DNA from: Haliotis asinina
Lineage: Eukaryota; Mollusca; Gastropoda; Lepetellida; Haliotidae
Assembly (NCBI RefSeq): GCF_037392515.1
Contig: NC_090282.1
Span: forward strand, 53,716,843 to 53,780,842
Direction: 5' to 3'
Length of the DNA stretch: 64,000 bases
Of this stretch, positions 1 to 10,861 are shown piece by piece. Both the position numbers and the translations under genes were made by a program. Numbering within the stretch: position 1 is the stretch's first letter; each line of letters opens with the position of its first letter. The notes beneath the pieces are model-generated. The model did not search any database. It had not been told where the DNA came from and saw nothing but the letters and a program-made list of their open reading frames with translations.

Positions 1-172
1 ACAACACATGGACCCGTCATGATAGAGCTGTGATACTGCTAAATGTAGATCTCAGTGTAACGGACAACACATGGACCCGTCATGATACAGCTGTGATACA
101 GCTAGATGTAGATCTCTGTGTAACTGACAACACATAGATCCATTATGATACAACTGTTATTCTGCTGAATGT
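1..172. repeat. 63-bp tandem repeat, about 2.7 copies
   Basis: The motif ACAACACATGGACCCGTCAT recurs at 1 and 64, with a weaker copy at 127, so the period is 63 bp. The copies diverge towards the right. The array probably starts before the window. No coding potential is seen. Confidence 0.85.
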
Positions 173-499
173 AGGGAGAGGTGTCGTCAGTGTCCATTCA
201 TGCATTCGTCAATAATAGGTGAACCAACAGACCAGTAACATGGTCATAATACAATGCTCACCTGAATATTTGAATTTGTGCAGAATAATCTCTGGACATC
301 TGAATTAGGAATGATAGCATATATGAAAACGAATCGCCGTACAACTAACAAAGTGCAAACTTCGCATTATTACCAACATTCGATTAATTATCAACCTAAC
401 ATTTCTCACTGGGGAAAGTGTAATTACATTTATACTGGGTACAGGAACACTTGAGACCCTAGGACTGCCTAGTGTTCCTTATGACACGACATCGACATA
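173..499. other. non-coding stretch, nothing recognised
   Basis: AT-rich sequence between the 63-bp repeat and the SINE. I see no gene, RNA or repeat structure in it. Confidence 0.5.
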
Positions 500-651
500 G
501 GGGTAGCCTAGTGGTTTAAGCGTTCGCTCGTCACACCAACATTATGGTTCGATTTTTCATATAGGTAAAATGTTTCAAGCTCATTTCAGGCGTTCCCCGA
601 CGTGATGTAGCTGTTATATTGCTAGCAGCAGGGTAATACAAAAGTCACTCA
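500..651 (+). repeat. tRNA-derived SINE
   Basis: The head carries a pol III A box (TGGTTTAAGCG, about 512) and B box (GGTTCGATT, 546-554) in tRNA-like spacing. It is followed by a body and a tail resembling the common abalone SINE tail (..GATATTGCTGGAATATTGCT..CACTCAC). The copy is diverged and its tail reaches the stop codon of the neighbouring minus-strand GNAT frame. Confidence 0.75.
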
Positions 652-1145
652 CATCGTTGTGAAGGAAGAACCAACTGCAGAATACACCTTTTTGAGTGGA
701 ATATTCAGAGGATTCTTTGAGTACATCATGGTAAAGGTGCGCTGACAGCAAAATCCAGTTTCTCTAAATAAGGCAATCGCCGCGTGATTCTCAACGTATG
801 AATTCACAACCATGACGTCTCCTTCCGAGAATTCATCATAGAGCGTTCTGAAGAGTTTGTGTCCCACTTCATCATTATCAGCGTACGTTGGACCCAGTTT
901 CCACCCCCCATCGGCTTTCCGAAGAACACCATAACCGATGACGTCATCAGAAAATGTATCCACAGCTATGTACACATAGGCTGAACTTGTCGGTCCGATG
1001 TTCAGACCTCCTTGACGTGCTTTCTAACAAGCTGACCTGCCCACTCATAACCCTGTCTACCATTGTTAAAAATATTAGGCAAAAACATCTTCAGCATCAT
1101 TGCTGTCAGCTTTGCATAGACATTAGAAGAAACCACAGACGCCAT
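649..1145 (-). pseudogene. GNAT acetyltransferase fragment (YitH/HolE-like), frameshifted
   Basis: The longer frame (1023 down to 649) encodes a GNAT C-terminal half. It contains VDTFSDDVIGYGVLRKADGG, KLGPTYADNDEV, ENHAAIALFRETGF and FTMMYSKNP, the pattern of the Acetyltransf_18 (YitH/HolE) domain that usually closes ~290-residue animal GNATs. The preceding frame starts at ATG 1145, encodes MASVVSSNVY...YEWAGQLVRKHV and stops at about 1002. It overlaps the second frame, so one frameshift separates them. The N-terminal acetyl-CoA-binding half expected of the family is absent. The final TGA (651-649) falls in the tail of the adjoining SINE, so the C-terminus may also have been altered. It may be a truncated pseudogene, or a terminal exon pair with one sequencing indel. 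The family call is firmer than the gene's status. Confidence 0.55.
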
Positions 1146-1244
1146 CAATAAAAAAAATGTTGATTTTCGACCTTATTTTCAAATACAGATCTTGAAAAAG
1201 GTTATTGTTTCAATAACTATAGGGACTTTGGGGTTTGTTTTTAC

Positions 1245-1310
1245 TAACGTCACACTCAGCATAATTCCAGCTGTATGGTGGCGGTCTATAAATAATCGAG
1301 TGGAATCCAA
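1245..1310 (-). repeat. abalone SINE-tail fragment
   Basis: Reads CACTCAGCATAATTCCAG followed by a TGGTGGCGGTCTATAAATAAT stretch, which matches the reverse complement of the family seen at 1500-1768. Only the tail region is present. Confidence 0.55.
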
Positions 1311-1499
1311 ACAAGTATATACTGACAATAACATAACCAGTACACACAAATATATTTGTATTAACGATTATCTCTCTTGTGTTTCATTTAATATTTGTAC
1401 ACTTTACGACAGGCAATAATCTGCATTTGTTTCAAAATTCATTACGTTAGATAGTGTAGTAGGCCATGCAATATGCTGTTAATTAAAAACAGCTTTTAC

Positions 1500-1768
1500 C
1501 TTCAGATATTAAGCTGATGAGTTAAGCAGTCTACACGAATGACACATCCATTGCGAGCAGTGATGATTTCTGGAGAGACCCGGGCTAGCGGGGTTGGGTG
1601 GTCAGGCTCGATTACTTGGTTGACACATGTCAGTTGCGCAGATCGATGCTCATGCTGTTGGATCCCTGGATTGTCTGGTCCAGACTCCATAGTTTACAGA
1701 CCACCGCCATTCAGCTGGAATACTGCTGAGTGCGGCGTAAAACTAACCTTACTCACTCATTCACTTTA
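1500..1768 (+). repeat. abalone short interspersed repeat, near full length
   Basis: Contains GTGGTCAGGCTCGATTACTT, GACACATGTCAGTTGCGCAG, GTCTGGTCCAGACTC and ends with GAGTGCGGCGTAAAACTAAC plus CTCACTCATTCACT. The same body recurs at 34895-35121 and, reversed, at 45897-46085 and 48878-49100, which makes it a dispersed family. Open frames here are incidental. Confidence 0.75.
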
Positions 1769-2039
1769 GAGAACTGGTTTACGAGAACGTAGCTAACATG
1801 ACTGCATTGTCTACTGTGAAGTTTTTGATAAGAAATCATGCGACTGACGGTAAGACATTCAAATATACGCACGTGTGTTTGTTGACAACGTCGGTCAGTG
1901 TTTTTTTGACGACCTTGCGGGCTTGTTGGGGTGATTGTAACAGAATTAGAAAATGTAATTATGAGTTTCAAAACATTGATATTGTATGTGTATGTAAGTA
2001 ATCAACTCCAGTCTTTAATATTAGGTAAATATGTCACAT

Positions 2040-2860
2040 CTCTGGAAATACTTTAGGCTGACGGCACCCGTGGCGAGCCACCTCGTCCTGGTGGGTGCTG
2101 GGTAACGCCAAGAGTTCGACAACACCCCTGTTGTGGACCCGGGGGGATATTGGTCCACCAACCCTTTTGCCGTGGATTGCGGCCCTGTGTCGGTGGAGGA
2201 CGGGAGTCTGGAGGTTGAGCCTGTGACTGCGTTCCCTTTGCTCAATCCACCCCTTCGACCCTTACTTCACCTAGACGCGAGGTTGAATGTGCCCGGTTCA
2301 ACCAGGCGGCTGGTCATGCCGAGCCCTGAACACGAATTAAATCATTGATTGCTGCTGTATCCTCAAAGGGGGTTGAAGTACCGCAAAATTATTGTCCTCC
2401 TGGGAGGGTACGTAAGTCCACAAACAGTTCAAGTCAAATTTAATCTTTCACTTGTTTAACTGTAGAATTATGTGTCATGTTAATTTGTGGATAAACTTGC
2501 ATATACAGTCGGCAGCAGCAGGGGGGATGATGTAAATCCAGCTAGGGACCATGCAGGTAGTAGAGGTACAGTAAGCCCCCTTGGTCCCTAGTATTGTGAT
2601 CTAGCATCTGTTATTGGCGATCTATGGCCTGTTTTTATATTGTACTGTCCAAATAGTGATAATATTTATTTTTTAAGTTTTCACGCTGGTTTTAATACTA
2701 ACTGTAACTCTAGTGGTTTTAGTGTCCTCCGTCGACAGGTTTTTCATAATATGTCTACACATTTCTTTTTTATGTCACGTATGTTCTCGTCACGATATGG
2801 CTGCAATATTGCCGATGTGACGTTGAATATTAACTCACTCACTCAATCACTTTACTCTGA
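2040..2860 (+). mobile_element. internally deleted LINE (5' module plus 3' UTR)
   Basis: The right part (about 2355-2860) is the sense copy of the LINE 3' UTR seen in reverse at 10862-11345. Shared blocks include CTCAAAGGGGGTTGAAGT, GGAGGGTACGTAAGTCCACA and the tail GCTGCAATATTGCCGATGTG with CTCACTCACT. The left part (2045-2345) is a GC-rich block quite unlike its surroundings, possibly a LINE 5' end. The RT-coding region is missing. The 71-residue frame in the GC-rich block has no recognised domain. Confidence 0.6.
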
Positions 2861-3163
2861 CTGTTTTGGTCACTGATATATTTTTCAGCGACTTCATAAA
2901 CAATTCCACTTGGGGTATGGTAGCAAGGATACTCAAATGTACAGTTAGAGAAATGTGTTAGTTTCTGCTTTGGGATTTGATGTAGCTGTGTTTATTTATC
3001 GTTTAATATTTTATTTTTTTTGCAGTCAGTGAAACCGATCCCATTTGTAATCATTACACCTTTCATCAGAAATATAACTGGGAATATATGGTGATCATCC
3101 GGTATCAGTTACGTCAAACAGGAATATCACCCCGTTCGTGACCACTCGTGTTTTCTGTTCTAA

Positions 3164-3442
3164 ATGGCTTCGATAGCAGAGAAAGAGGGCGGGAAAGTTC
3201 AAGACGTGAATCTAAATTTTGATAAACTGAATGTGCGTGAACTAACGACCTACTTATGGAATCACGGAGTATATGTTTCGGGGAATAAGTCAGACTTAAC
3301 TGTGAGTGCCAAAAGTGTAAGTGATCTTTGTAAAGGATCAATCGAAGATGCCAGTACAATCGACGTGGTCAATATGAGACAAAGACGATTTCAGAAGTTT
3401 CTGTCACCACTGGGGGAACCTTTAACAGGCCCACTACACTAG
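3164..3442 (+). CDS. SAP-domain protein fragment
   Basis: A 92-residue frame starts at ATG 3164. Residues ~22-52 (KLNVRELTTYLWNHGVYVSG, then NKSDLTVSAK) fit a SAP motif, a helix-extended-helix DNA-binding module. In molluscs, similar short SAP modules often sit at the head of multi-copy proteins tied to mobile elements. The frame ends soon after the motif with no further domain. It could be a 5' exon or a relic, and no splice partner is identified. Confidence 0.4.
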   Translation: MASIAEKEGGKVQDVNLNFDKLNVRELTTYLWNHGVYVSGNKSDLTVSAKSVSDLCKGSIEDASTIDVVNMRQRRFQKFLSPLGEPLTGPLH

Positions 3443-3449
3443 CAAAATA

Positions 3450-4086
3450 GCCCAAATAGCAGTGTTGAACTTATATCATCTTTTAGTTCAAGTGATTTGT
3501 ATAATTATCTGGCGGACACCAGACACTGACCATAACAACGCTAAATGTCAGTTGAAAGCTAAAGTGTTCTATCAAGATAGACAGGTCCATTCAGTTCGAT
3601 GTCACCATATATCCGCGGACTGTTTTCATTGTTATGTCAGTGCCAAAGTGATCCCTACCATACAACTGAGAGTATGAAACAGAAACCAGATTATGATTTG
3701 TGAGTGTCCTTGTTACAGTTTACAGGCCGTGCATATGCTGCTGTCGTAAATTTTCTGCCGGGTAAGTAAATTTAGTTCATTTAGTTCAAACTGGGCGAAA
3801 ATGAAACAAATAGCTAAAACCTGTTTTTCAATGTAGTATGTCTTAATAAAATTGCTTGAAATCAATATACAGCCCATACGCCAATTTATTGCGCACGAAC
3901 GCAACATTTGGGGCAGTATGGCCAACATACAACACGTTATATTAAGACTTGGAGAAGTTGCACGGAGAAAAAGCTGTAAGCATGTTGCACGTGCAATACG
4001 GGTAATAAAGCTTTATACCGATGGGTATAAAACTGTGACAGTCATGTTCCGAATCACTCTAAGCTGTTCCGTATTTGTCCCTCAAG
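3450..4086. other. non-coding stretch, nothing recognised
   Basis: AT-rich sequence with only short chance frames. No repeat or RNA is recognised. Confidence 0.4.
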
Positions 4087-4600
4087 ATGCCAAGACTGAA
4101 TGAAGAATGCAGAAGCAACGTCGTTGGACGTCTGGAAGCTGGAGAAAGTCAGTCTTCAGAAGCCAGGCACTTCAACGTGAGGCAGGGTACCATCTTCCGT
4201 CTGTGGCAGCGACACAGACGCAACAACTCTACAACAGATTGACCGAGAACTTTTGGGCCAAGAGTCACAACTCCGGTGCAGGACAGCGTCATCAGGGTAT
4301 TGCATCTGCGCAACCGGACACTCAGTGCAAGATTCACAGCAAACAATATTCCTGGACTTCGTAGAGTATCACCAGAAATCACCTGTGACATAATGGGGTA
4401 CGACCAATGCGACCATATACAGCACCTGTTCTGAGTCATCATCACTGTCGTGCACGTCTGCTATGGTGCAGAAACGTTCGACCATGGACCCTGGTGCACT
4501 GCAGAAGCATCTGGTTGAGTCGCGGTTCTTGCTGTATCGCCACGATGGTAGGTCGCGTGTCTACCGACGTAGAAAGGAACGCTACGCTGTGATGGACAAG
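4087..4600 (+). pseudogene. dead Tc1-like transposase fragment
   Basis: From ATG 4087 the frame reads MPRLNEECRSNVVGRLEAGE and on to FNVRQGTIFRLWQRH, a Tc1 N-terminal helix-turn-helix, but it meets a stop near 4240. The same and other frames then continue with Tc1-like sequence. Around 4514-4590 ESRFLLYRHDGRSRVYRRR is the block that normally follows the first catalytic Asp. The C-terminal third with the last D and E is absent, and at least one stop and one frameshift are present. It belongs to a different Tc1 lineage from the copy at 8.88-10.50 kb. Confidence 0.7.
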
Positions 4601-4609
4601 CGATGATGT

Positions 4610-5530
4610 GGGCAGGCATATCCTTGAATGGTACGACAAATCTTGTGCACGTACCATGAAATTTAATTGCTGTACGCTACCGTGATGAAATATTCTCCTA
4701 CGTCACTTTATTATTACTTTGTTATTATTGTTTTTTCTTTCGGATGATACTGTTTTGTTTGCGACTACTGTTGTTCGATTATATTCATGAGTTTGAACAT
4801 TATTGCAATGAGGCAGGATTAATTGTTAATATTGTTATAAGGTGAAAATTGCATTCGTATACAAGAAACGATTTATACATCTTGAGATTTGCGGTTAGTT
4901 CGGCATAGCACCAATGCTATTACTATTAGGTAATAGATTAAGGGATGGAAAAAGGGAATAAATTTCAAACAACACAACAGAATAGATTCGTCAAGTAGCA
5001 ATTAAACCTGAGTCACGGATTAGAATTAAGGGAGATTTCCAATCACGAGGTACGACATGAGACCAGGGAATGATGTAACTTCTAACGAATCAGAGAGATT
5101 GTAGAGGGTCATGTGATAAGGGTGGAGCAGGCTCGAACACCTTAAAAAGATACCGTCAGCACTAAAAAGGTGCGAGGTGCGGTGCGGGTTGAAGAGACAG
5201 CAGAACGTTCACATCCCGAGAGCTTGCCCTACCCTGTCCAGGCCAAGACCAATTGTTATGAAGAGAGGGATCGAGTAAACCGATGTGTGTATAGAAACTT
5301 GTGTTGTGTTATTCATTGTATGCCAGAGTGCCAGTACATGAATGATATGTGTTAGATAGGAATCCCGGTCGTCAAACCACTTATTCCTAGATGTGGCACC
5401 CCGGACAGACCAAGCGAGTATGCCACCAGAGCTGGCAGCACCCCCAATAAAGCAGAACGGTGTTCGTAACAGGTAACTGGTAAGAAGGTTTACTAACACC
5501 CAAACCCCAGTTACGACAATATTGAGAAAA
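4610..5530. other. non-coding stretch, nothing recognised
   Basis: AT-rich. Short frames at 5170-5556 lack domain signal. No RNA gene or repeat is identified. Confidence 0.4.
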
Positions 5531-5534
5531 ATAG

Positions 5535-5850
5535 TTGTATTCAAAAATGAGGGCAAATGAACTAAGACGGACAGATGGTATTATCAAGGAGAGCCTATGT
5601 ACAGAAAGTCCTGTTTTCAAGAAACTTCGACAGGCATTTGATCGGTTTAGGCGTTCCTCACATGATTTGGTAATGAAAACAGGGGGATACCATACAGTAG
5701 AGAGAGAAACTTTGTCCATTTTGTGATTTTAATTGTATGGAAGATCCATATCACTTCCTTTTAATTTGTCCCTCCTATTGGGAATATCCCAGAATATATC
5801 CCAGAATATAATTATGGATATCCTGAATTTTCTTTGCTAATGAGTACTGA
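5535..5850 (+). pseudogene. LINE ORF2 C-terminal fragment
   Basis: The first frame has FKKLRQAFDRFRRSSHDLV and KTGGYHTVERE. After a +1 shift near 5710 it continues with LCPFCDFNCMEDPYHFLLIC and PSYWEY. This is the CxxC...H...C tail commonly found at the end of mollusc non-LTR retrotransposon ORF2 proteins. It is isolated from any reverse transcriptase domain, so it is a 5'-truncated, decayed copy. Confidence 0.55.
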
Positions 5851-5934
5851 TTACAATGCCCTTCTCCGTAAGTTGTCCACATTTATCTACCAGCCGTTGT
5901 CTCTACGAAATAGAAATATTAATGTATAGAAAGT

Positions 5935-6115
5935 ATGTACTTATATTGGTATATATGATATGGTATAATGGGGTGTGATGACACGAAACGATATGATGTG
6001 ATATGATATGATATGATATTGTGCGATGTGTTATGACATATGGTATGAGATATGATGTGGTATGATGATATGGGGTGTTATGATACGATGTGATATTACG
6101 TGTTGTGACTATATT
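5935..6115. repeat. ATGATATG-type low-complexity repeat
   Basis: Imperfect repeats of GATATGATATGATAT and variants such as GGTATGATGATATGGGG. A simple sequence tract without coding capacity. Confidence 0.8.
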
Positions 6116-6119
6116 ATTC

Positions 6120-7779
6120 CTTTCTATGATATAGCGTACTTTGTATCTGTGACTATCAGTATGAACAAAGATTGATTGATCACTGTAAAATAGTATATAC
6201 TGTTTTCAAAACGTAGGGAAGTAAAGGATGCCATATTTGTATCTTTCACTAAACGAGAGTGTACTTAAAACAGAACGATGCATAACACTGTAACGTAGCA
6301 TATAGTGTGGACAGATTTGATGACATGTGAGGTTTGAACAATGTATAAAGAAGATAATACAGTCGAGGAACAAACAACAATTAAGAGTGTACGTTGGAAA
6401 ATGTATATCATGCCCAGGTAAGGTGGTTCCCGAAAAGGACGAGGATATGCGTCCTTCCACCTCAGTCAAGCGTGGAACAATCGAAATACCCCGTGACTGG
6501 ATATTTACTGGGAATGAGATACAAAGAATGTATCACGGCCATATCGAAAACTGTTCTGTATTTATTATTTCAGTTGCTCTTATAAAGTGTGTGCCTTATC
6601 TGTTCAAATCCGTGAATGTGGCCACATAACAGTAAGAAATCGCTTTACAATAATAGCCAAAGCGATGTGGTCTGGTAATTCTGATAGTATTTTGTGTTGT
6701 AACTTTTGGTTTGTAGTTGCTACTTCCTCTTGCTGTTGTAGTTTTGCTTGAATGCTGGTCTCGCCTTATTTCCTTCTTCAGTGAGTAAGTTCGCTGGAAG
6801 GAACCGTCCAGCAGAAAATTTTAAAATTTACACTGTACGCTTTTCCCCGGTATAAAAGCTGCGTATTAAATGTTGCAATATTGCAACATAAGTGGAACGT
6901 TTTGATAAGTTGACCGATGTCCGTTGACGAACACAGTTCTCCTTGAGTGCACAACTTTTCCATAATCAACACAAAACAAAAATATAACAGGCACAACTGT
7001 GTGAGGTTCACGGTTTTTTATCGTAACAATTCCGAAGATGGTACAATGCCAAATTCTCAAACACACAGAAACAATGCGCACAAAAACCACCAACATTTGG
7101 TTGTTCTTTCATATTATGTATGTACATTGTATATCTTAGATGTACATTTGAAAACGGTCAAAGGTACATGAAGTCCAACAAATAAAACATTTTTGAAAAA
7201 CACCCTAGGAACCGTGTTCCCTCAACGTATGCAACAAGACCTATTCTACAGTAGTAGACACGCATAACACATTGTCACAAATGTACAAAATCCCGACACT
7301 CTTTCCAAATATCCGTACACCATGGAAACATGGAACGAACATAACGGAGCATATGCATATATGTACATGTTTGGAGATGGAAAAACTACAACTCCAGCTA
7401 AAAGAGTTTGGGATTGCATACATCTTCATCCTGGATCGTGGTTTTGTTCCCCTTAAAGGGGGCCTGCCCTCTGGACGCTCCATGCCTTAGCCCTGCTTTG
7501 CAAGGAGAACCCAGTATCCGTTTGGTGAGATGTTCAAGGAGGAGGGAGGGGATCAAGGCGCACACAAGCTGACGTTTATATGTCTGAAAGGCCAAGGGTA
7601 AGAATCATCAATTAAACTTCTCACTTATGTAAGGGTGGTACAAGTGAAGGTAAAGAATATTTCACATTGATTCTCACCACACTGATTGTAATATGAAAAC
7701 GTGGCTCGTGAAAAACAAGATTTAACACGAATATCAAACTGAAATATTCCAATACTTTAATAGAAGGTGATTGTTGTTG
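6120..7779. other. non-coding stretch, nothing firm
   Basis: Contains only short frames. About 7425-7600 is slightly GC-richer (AAAGGGGGCCTGCCCTCTGG) and may be a repeat fragment. I could not assign it. Confidence 0.4.
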
Positions 7780-8882
7780 CTTCGTGTCAGTCGTCCTACC
7801 TCCACTTCTGTCCATGGAATGTTTTCTTAGGAGTCGTCCTTGCCTCTGGGGACTCCAGGGTCCAATTCCGTCCCCAGGATGATGGTGTCCACGGTCCTAA
7901 AGGTAAAGGTGAAGAGTACTCCAATGTGTCACATCATTGATACTTATTCCAGAGATAATGAATGACAAATGTAAATGCACACTGCGGATTGTGAAAGAAG
8001 CACTGTAGCCTGAAACAGAAGTAGTCTCAGAAAAAACATTACGTCACTGGTGCTAACTATACAGTTTATGAATGCAAACCATATGCCCACAGATACTCTT
8101 ACTGGAGAGTACACTACGGGTCATGGTGACAGTCGTCCTGCCTCCAGGAGGGTCCTTACTCAATTTCTGTCCATGGAGTGTCCTTGACTCCAGAAGGATC
8201 CTTCGTCTATATCTGTCCATGGAAAGTCTTCTTGGCAGTCGTTTCTTCCTTGGAAAGACTTCAGGATCCAATTCTGCCAGAAGGGTGAGTGTGTCCACGG
8301 TCCCAATTGTCTATGTAAAGAATAATTTAATGTGTCAAATCATTCATATTTGGGGTCAAAGTCTGCCCCAGGATGTTAATGTCCACGGCCCTAATATTAC
8401 AGATAATGAGAAGTTTAATGTTTTAAATAATTGATGTTAATTGAAGTACATCCCTCCCTGGTCCTCTGTTGGCTTCGTAGCAGTGGTCCTTAGTCTCTCC
8501 ATGCTTGGTCAACTTTTGTCCATGGCCTGTATTCTTGATAGTCGTCACTGCCTCTGGGGGACTTCACGGTCCATTTGTGCCCCCAGGATGATGATGTGCA
8601 CGGTCCTGAGAGTAAAGATAATGAAGAGTTTAGTGTTTGTAACAACTGATGTTAATAGATATATACTTGCCTTTATGGGTCTCTGTCGGCTTGGTGGCAG
8701 TCGCCCATCATCAATCCCTCCTTGGTCCACTTCTGTCCATGCAGTGTCTTCGTGGCAGTCGTCACTGTGTCTGGGGGAGTACCTTTTCCATTTCTGCCCC
8801 CACAATGACGATGTCCAGGGTCCTGAGAGTAAAGATAATTAAGAGTTTAGTATTTGAAATAGTTGATGTTCATAGATATATA
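7780..8882 (+). repeat. ~200-bp minisatellite array, left half
   Basis: Units share CCACTTCTGTCCATGCAGTG, GGCAGTCGTCACTGCCTCTG, CCCCCAGGATGATGATGT and AGTAAAGATAATGAAGAGTT. Copies from 7780 to about 8440 are degenerate; those from 8441 to 8882 are close to consensus. The array is interrupted at 8883 by the Tc1 element and resumes at 10497. Open frames here (e.g. 8441-8842) are by-products of a unit length close to a multiple of three. Confidence 0.85.
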
Positions 8883-10496
8883 TACACCTGGAAATTAATC
8901 AAGCAACACCCCAATTTTTTCTATTGGAGCAACTTTGAAGTGTTCTGACAATCAAAATATGCCGGGTTGATATAGTTTGACACTTTTTTATTCAACAGAC
9001 GATCTCTGACAAACAACTTAAAGGGAAAAAGTATCAAGACTTTGCTTTATTGCAACGAAATCCAAATTCTTAAAACTGTCTTAAATTCATGAAAAAATGG
9101 ACACAATTTACTATTCATCCACAGACGTTGTTGTCAGGTGTATTAACACAAATGTCACATGGAAAGAAAGAACAGTCATCTGAGAGTCTGCACACCGACT
9201 TTCATCAATATCTAGTGTGTCCTCCCTGCGCACGCACCACCGATTCCAGACGCCTCCTCATTCCTTGGATGAGTCTCCGGATCTGATTCTGGGGGATCCT
9301 GTTCCACTCCTCATGCAGGGCAGCCGTCAATTCGTTGAGATTATGGACTGGTGGGTCTCTCTGCCTCACACGACGGCCAATAAAGTCCCACAAATGTTCA
9401 ATGGGGTTGAGGTCAGGGCTCATGGCAGGCCATGGAATTCTGTCAATTGCATTTTGCCGCAAAAAATCATTTACAGCATGCGCCCTGTGAGGTCTAGCAT
9501 TGTCGTCCATAAATATGGGTCTCGTTGCCAGAGGATGGTTCTCAAAATGAGGTACCACAGCCCTGTCAAGAACCTCCTGTTGGTAACGAACACCGTTAAG
9601 GTTGCCACGGATGGTAATGATATCCAACTTGCAGTTCATGGAAATGCACCCCCATACCATAACGGAACCTCCCCCAAAGGCCACAGTCTCCTGGATGTTC
9701 CGTGGAGCCATTGCTGTGTTCCTCTGCCTCCAAACCCGAGTACGACCGTCCACCATGTGCAGCAAGAACCGGCTCTCATCTGAGAAATGGACCTTCCTCC
9801 AAGAGGCAATGTTCCAGTGCAAACGGTCATTACACCAGGCCAGTCGGGCTGCCTTATGGGCTGGAGACAGTCTGGGTCGCTTGATTGGCCTCCTTGCCCG
9901 GTATCCTGCAGCTTTCAGACGATTCCGAACAGTCCTGTTCGAGATGGGTCTCCCTGGAAGCCACTCCTGTCTCAACCGAGAGCTCGAGTCGAAGGACCTG
10001 CGCCGTACAAGTGTCAGTAAAGCTCTGTCCTCCCGGACTGTGGTCTTCCTGGGTCTTCCTGGTCTAGGCAGGTCTTTAACTTCATTAGTGGCCCGGTATT
10101 TTTTCAAAAGTTTTGAAATTATGGAATGATGTCGTCCGATTTGAGTCCCGATTTGTCTTAGAGACATACCAGCATTCCTCATGCCGATTATTTGCCAACG
10201 AGTGGCCTCTGATAATTTCCTACGTGCCATGACATTGAAATGAATGAAAAACCGAATGCAATCGACAACCTGCGCTTGTAAACACCCCAGGGAAAAAGTG
10301 CATTTTTCGAAAGTTGAGGTTAAAGCAATGCACGTGCGCTGTGCAAGCTTCACGCGCGTCATATCAACCCATGAAAAGCTCATGCTGTATGTCAATACAT
10401 CAAAATTGAATAATCAATCATCAAAATTACTTCGTTAAACTTTGTTAAGTTTTTATGTGTCTTTGAATTTGGTGTTGCTTAATTAATTTCCATATG
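8883..10496 (-). mobile_element. Tc1-type DNA transposon with TIRs, inserted in the minisatellite
   Basis: The ends are inverted: left TGGAAATTAATCAAGCAACA (from 8889) and right, reverse-complemented, TGGAAATTAATTAAGCAACA (ending 10490). They sit in TA-rich target sequence as expected for Tc1/mariner insertion. The element is about 1.6 kb and carries one transposase. Array units line up on both sides: the left flank ends ATAGATATATA and the right flank resumes TATACTTGTC. Exact ends are uncertain by a few bases because of the TA run. Confidence 0.85.
9205..10230 (-). CDS. Tc1-family DD34E transposase
   Basis: Cut-and-paste transposase of about 341 residues from the ATG at 10230 (MARRKLSEATRWQIIGMRNA). 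The frame is open upstream to 10395, but that leader carries no domain and the family's usual length favours 10230. Domains in order: paired-like HTH (LRQIGTQIGRHHSIISKLLK), GRPRK hook, second HTH (ISNRTVRNRLKAAGYRARRP), and the DDE core with HFSDESRF, FMDDNARPHRA and DLNPIEHLWD. There are 34 residues between the second Asp and the Glu. No stop or frameshift interrupts it, so it is potentially functional or recently inserted. It is the only gene of the element. Confidence 0.93.
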   Translation of the reverse strand: MARRKLSEATRWQIIGMRNAGMSLRQIGTQIGRHHSIISKLLKKYRATNEVKDLPRPGRPRKTTVREDRALLTLVRRRSFDSSSRLRQEWLPGRPISNRTVRNRLKAAGYRARRPIKRPRLSPAHKAARLAWCNDRLHWNIASWRKVHFSDESRFLLHMVDGRTRVWRQRNTAMAPRNIQETVAFGGGSVMVWGCISMNCKLDIITIRGNLNGVRYQQEVLDRAVVPHFENHPLATRPIFMDDNARPHRAHAVNDFLRQNAIDRIPWPAMSPDLNPIEHLWDFIGRRVRQRDPPVHNLNELTAALHEEWNRIPQNQIRRLIQGMRRRLESVVRAQGGHTRY

Positions 10497-10861
10497 TATA
10501 CTTGTCTTTATGGGCCTCCGTCACCTTGGTGGCAGTCGCCCATCATCCCTCCCTTCTTTGGTTCACATATGTCCATGCAGTGTCTTCGTGGTAGTTGTCA
10601 CTGCCTCTGGGGAACTTCACCGTCCATTTCTGCCCCCAGGATGATGATGTCCACGGTCCTGATAGTAAAGATAATGAAGATTTTAGTGTTTGAAATAGTT
10701 GATGATATTAGATATATACTTGTCTCTATCGGCCTGTTTCGCATCGTGGCAGTCGTCCATCGTCCCTCCGTTCTTGGACCACTTCTGTCCAGGCAGTGTC
10801 TTCGTGGCAGTCGTCACTGCCTCTGGGGGACTTTACGGTCCATTTCTGCAGCCAGGATGAT
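10497..10861 (+). repeat. ~200-bp minisatellite array, right half
   Basis: Nearly two further units, with TTTCTGCCCCCAGGATGATG and GTGGCAGTCGTCACTGCCTC, continue the phase broken by the Tc1 insertion. The last unit stops inside CCAGGATGATGA, where a LINE tail begins. Confidence 0.85.

Noticed and set aside
500-580. tRNA gene
   Set aside because: A and B boxes are present, but no cloverleaf can be completed and the sequence continues into a SINE body.
9217-10129. Plus-strand frames of 188 and 175 residues
   Set aside because: They are antisense shadows of the Tc1 transposase on the minus strand.
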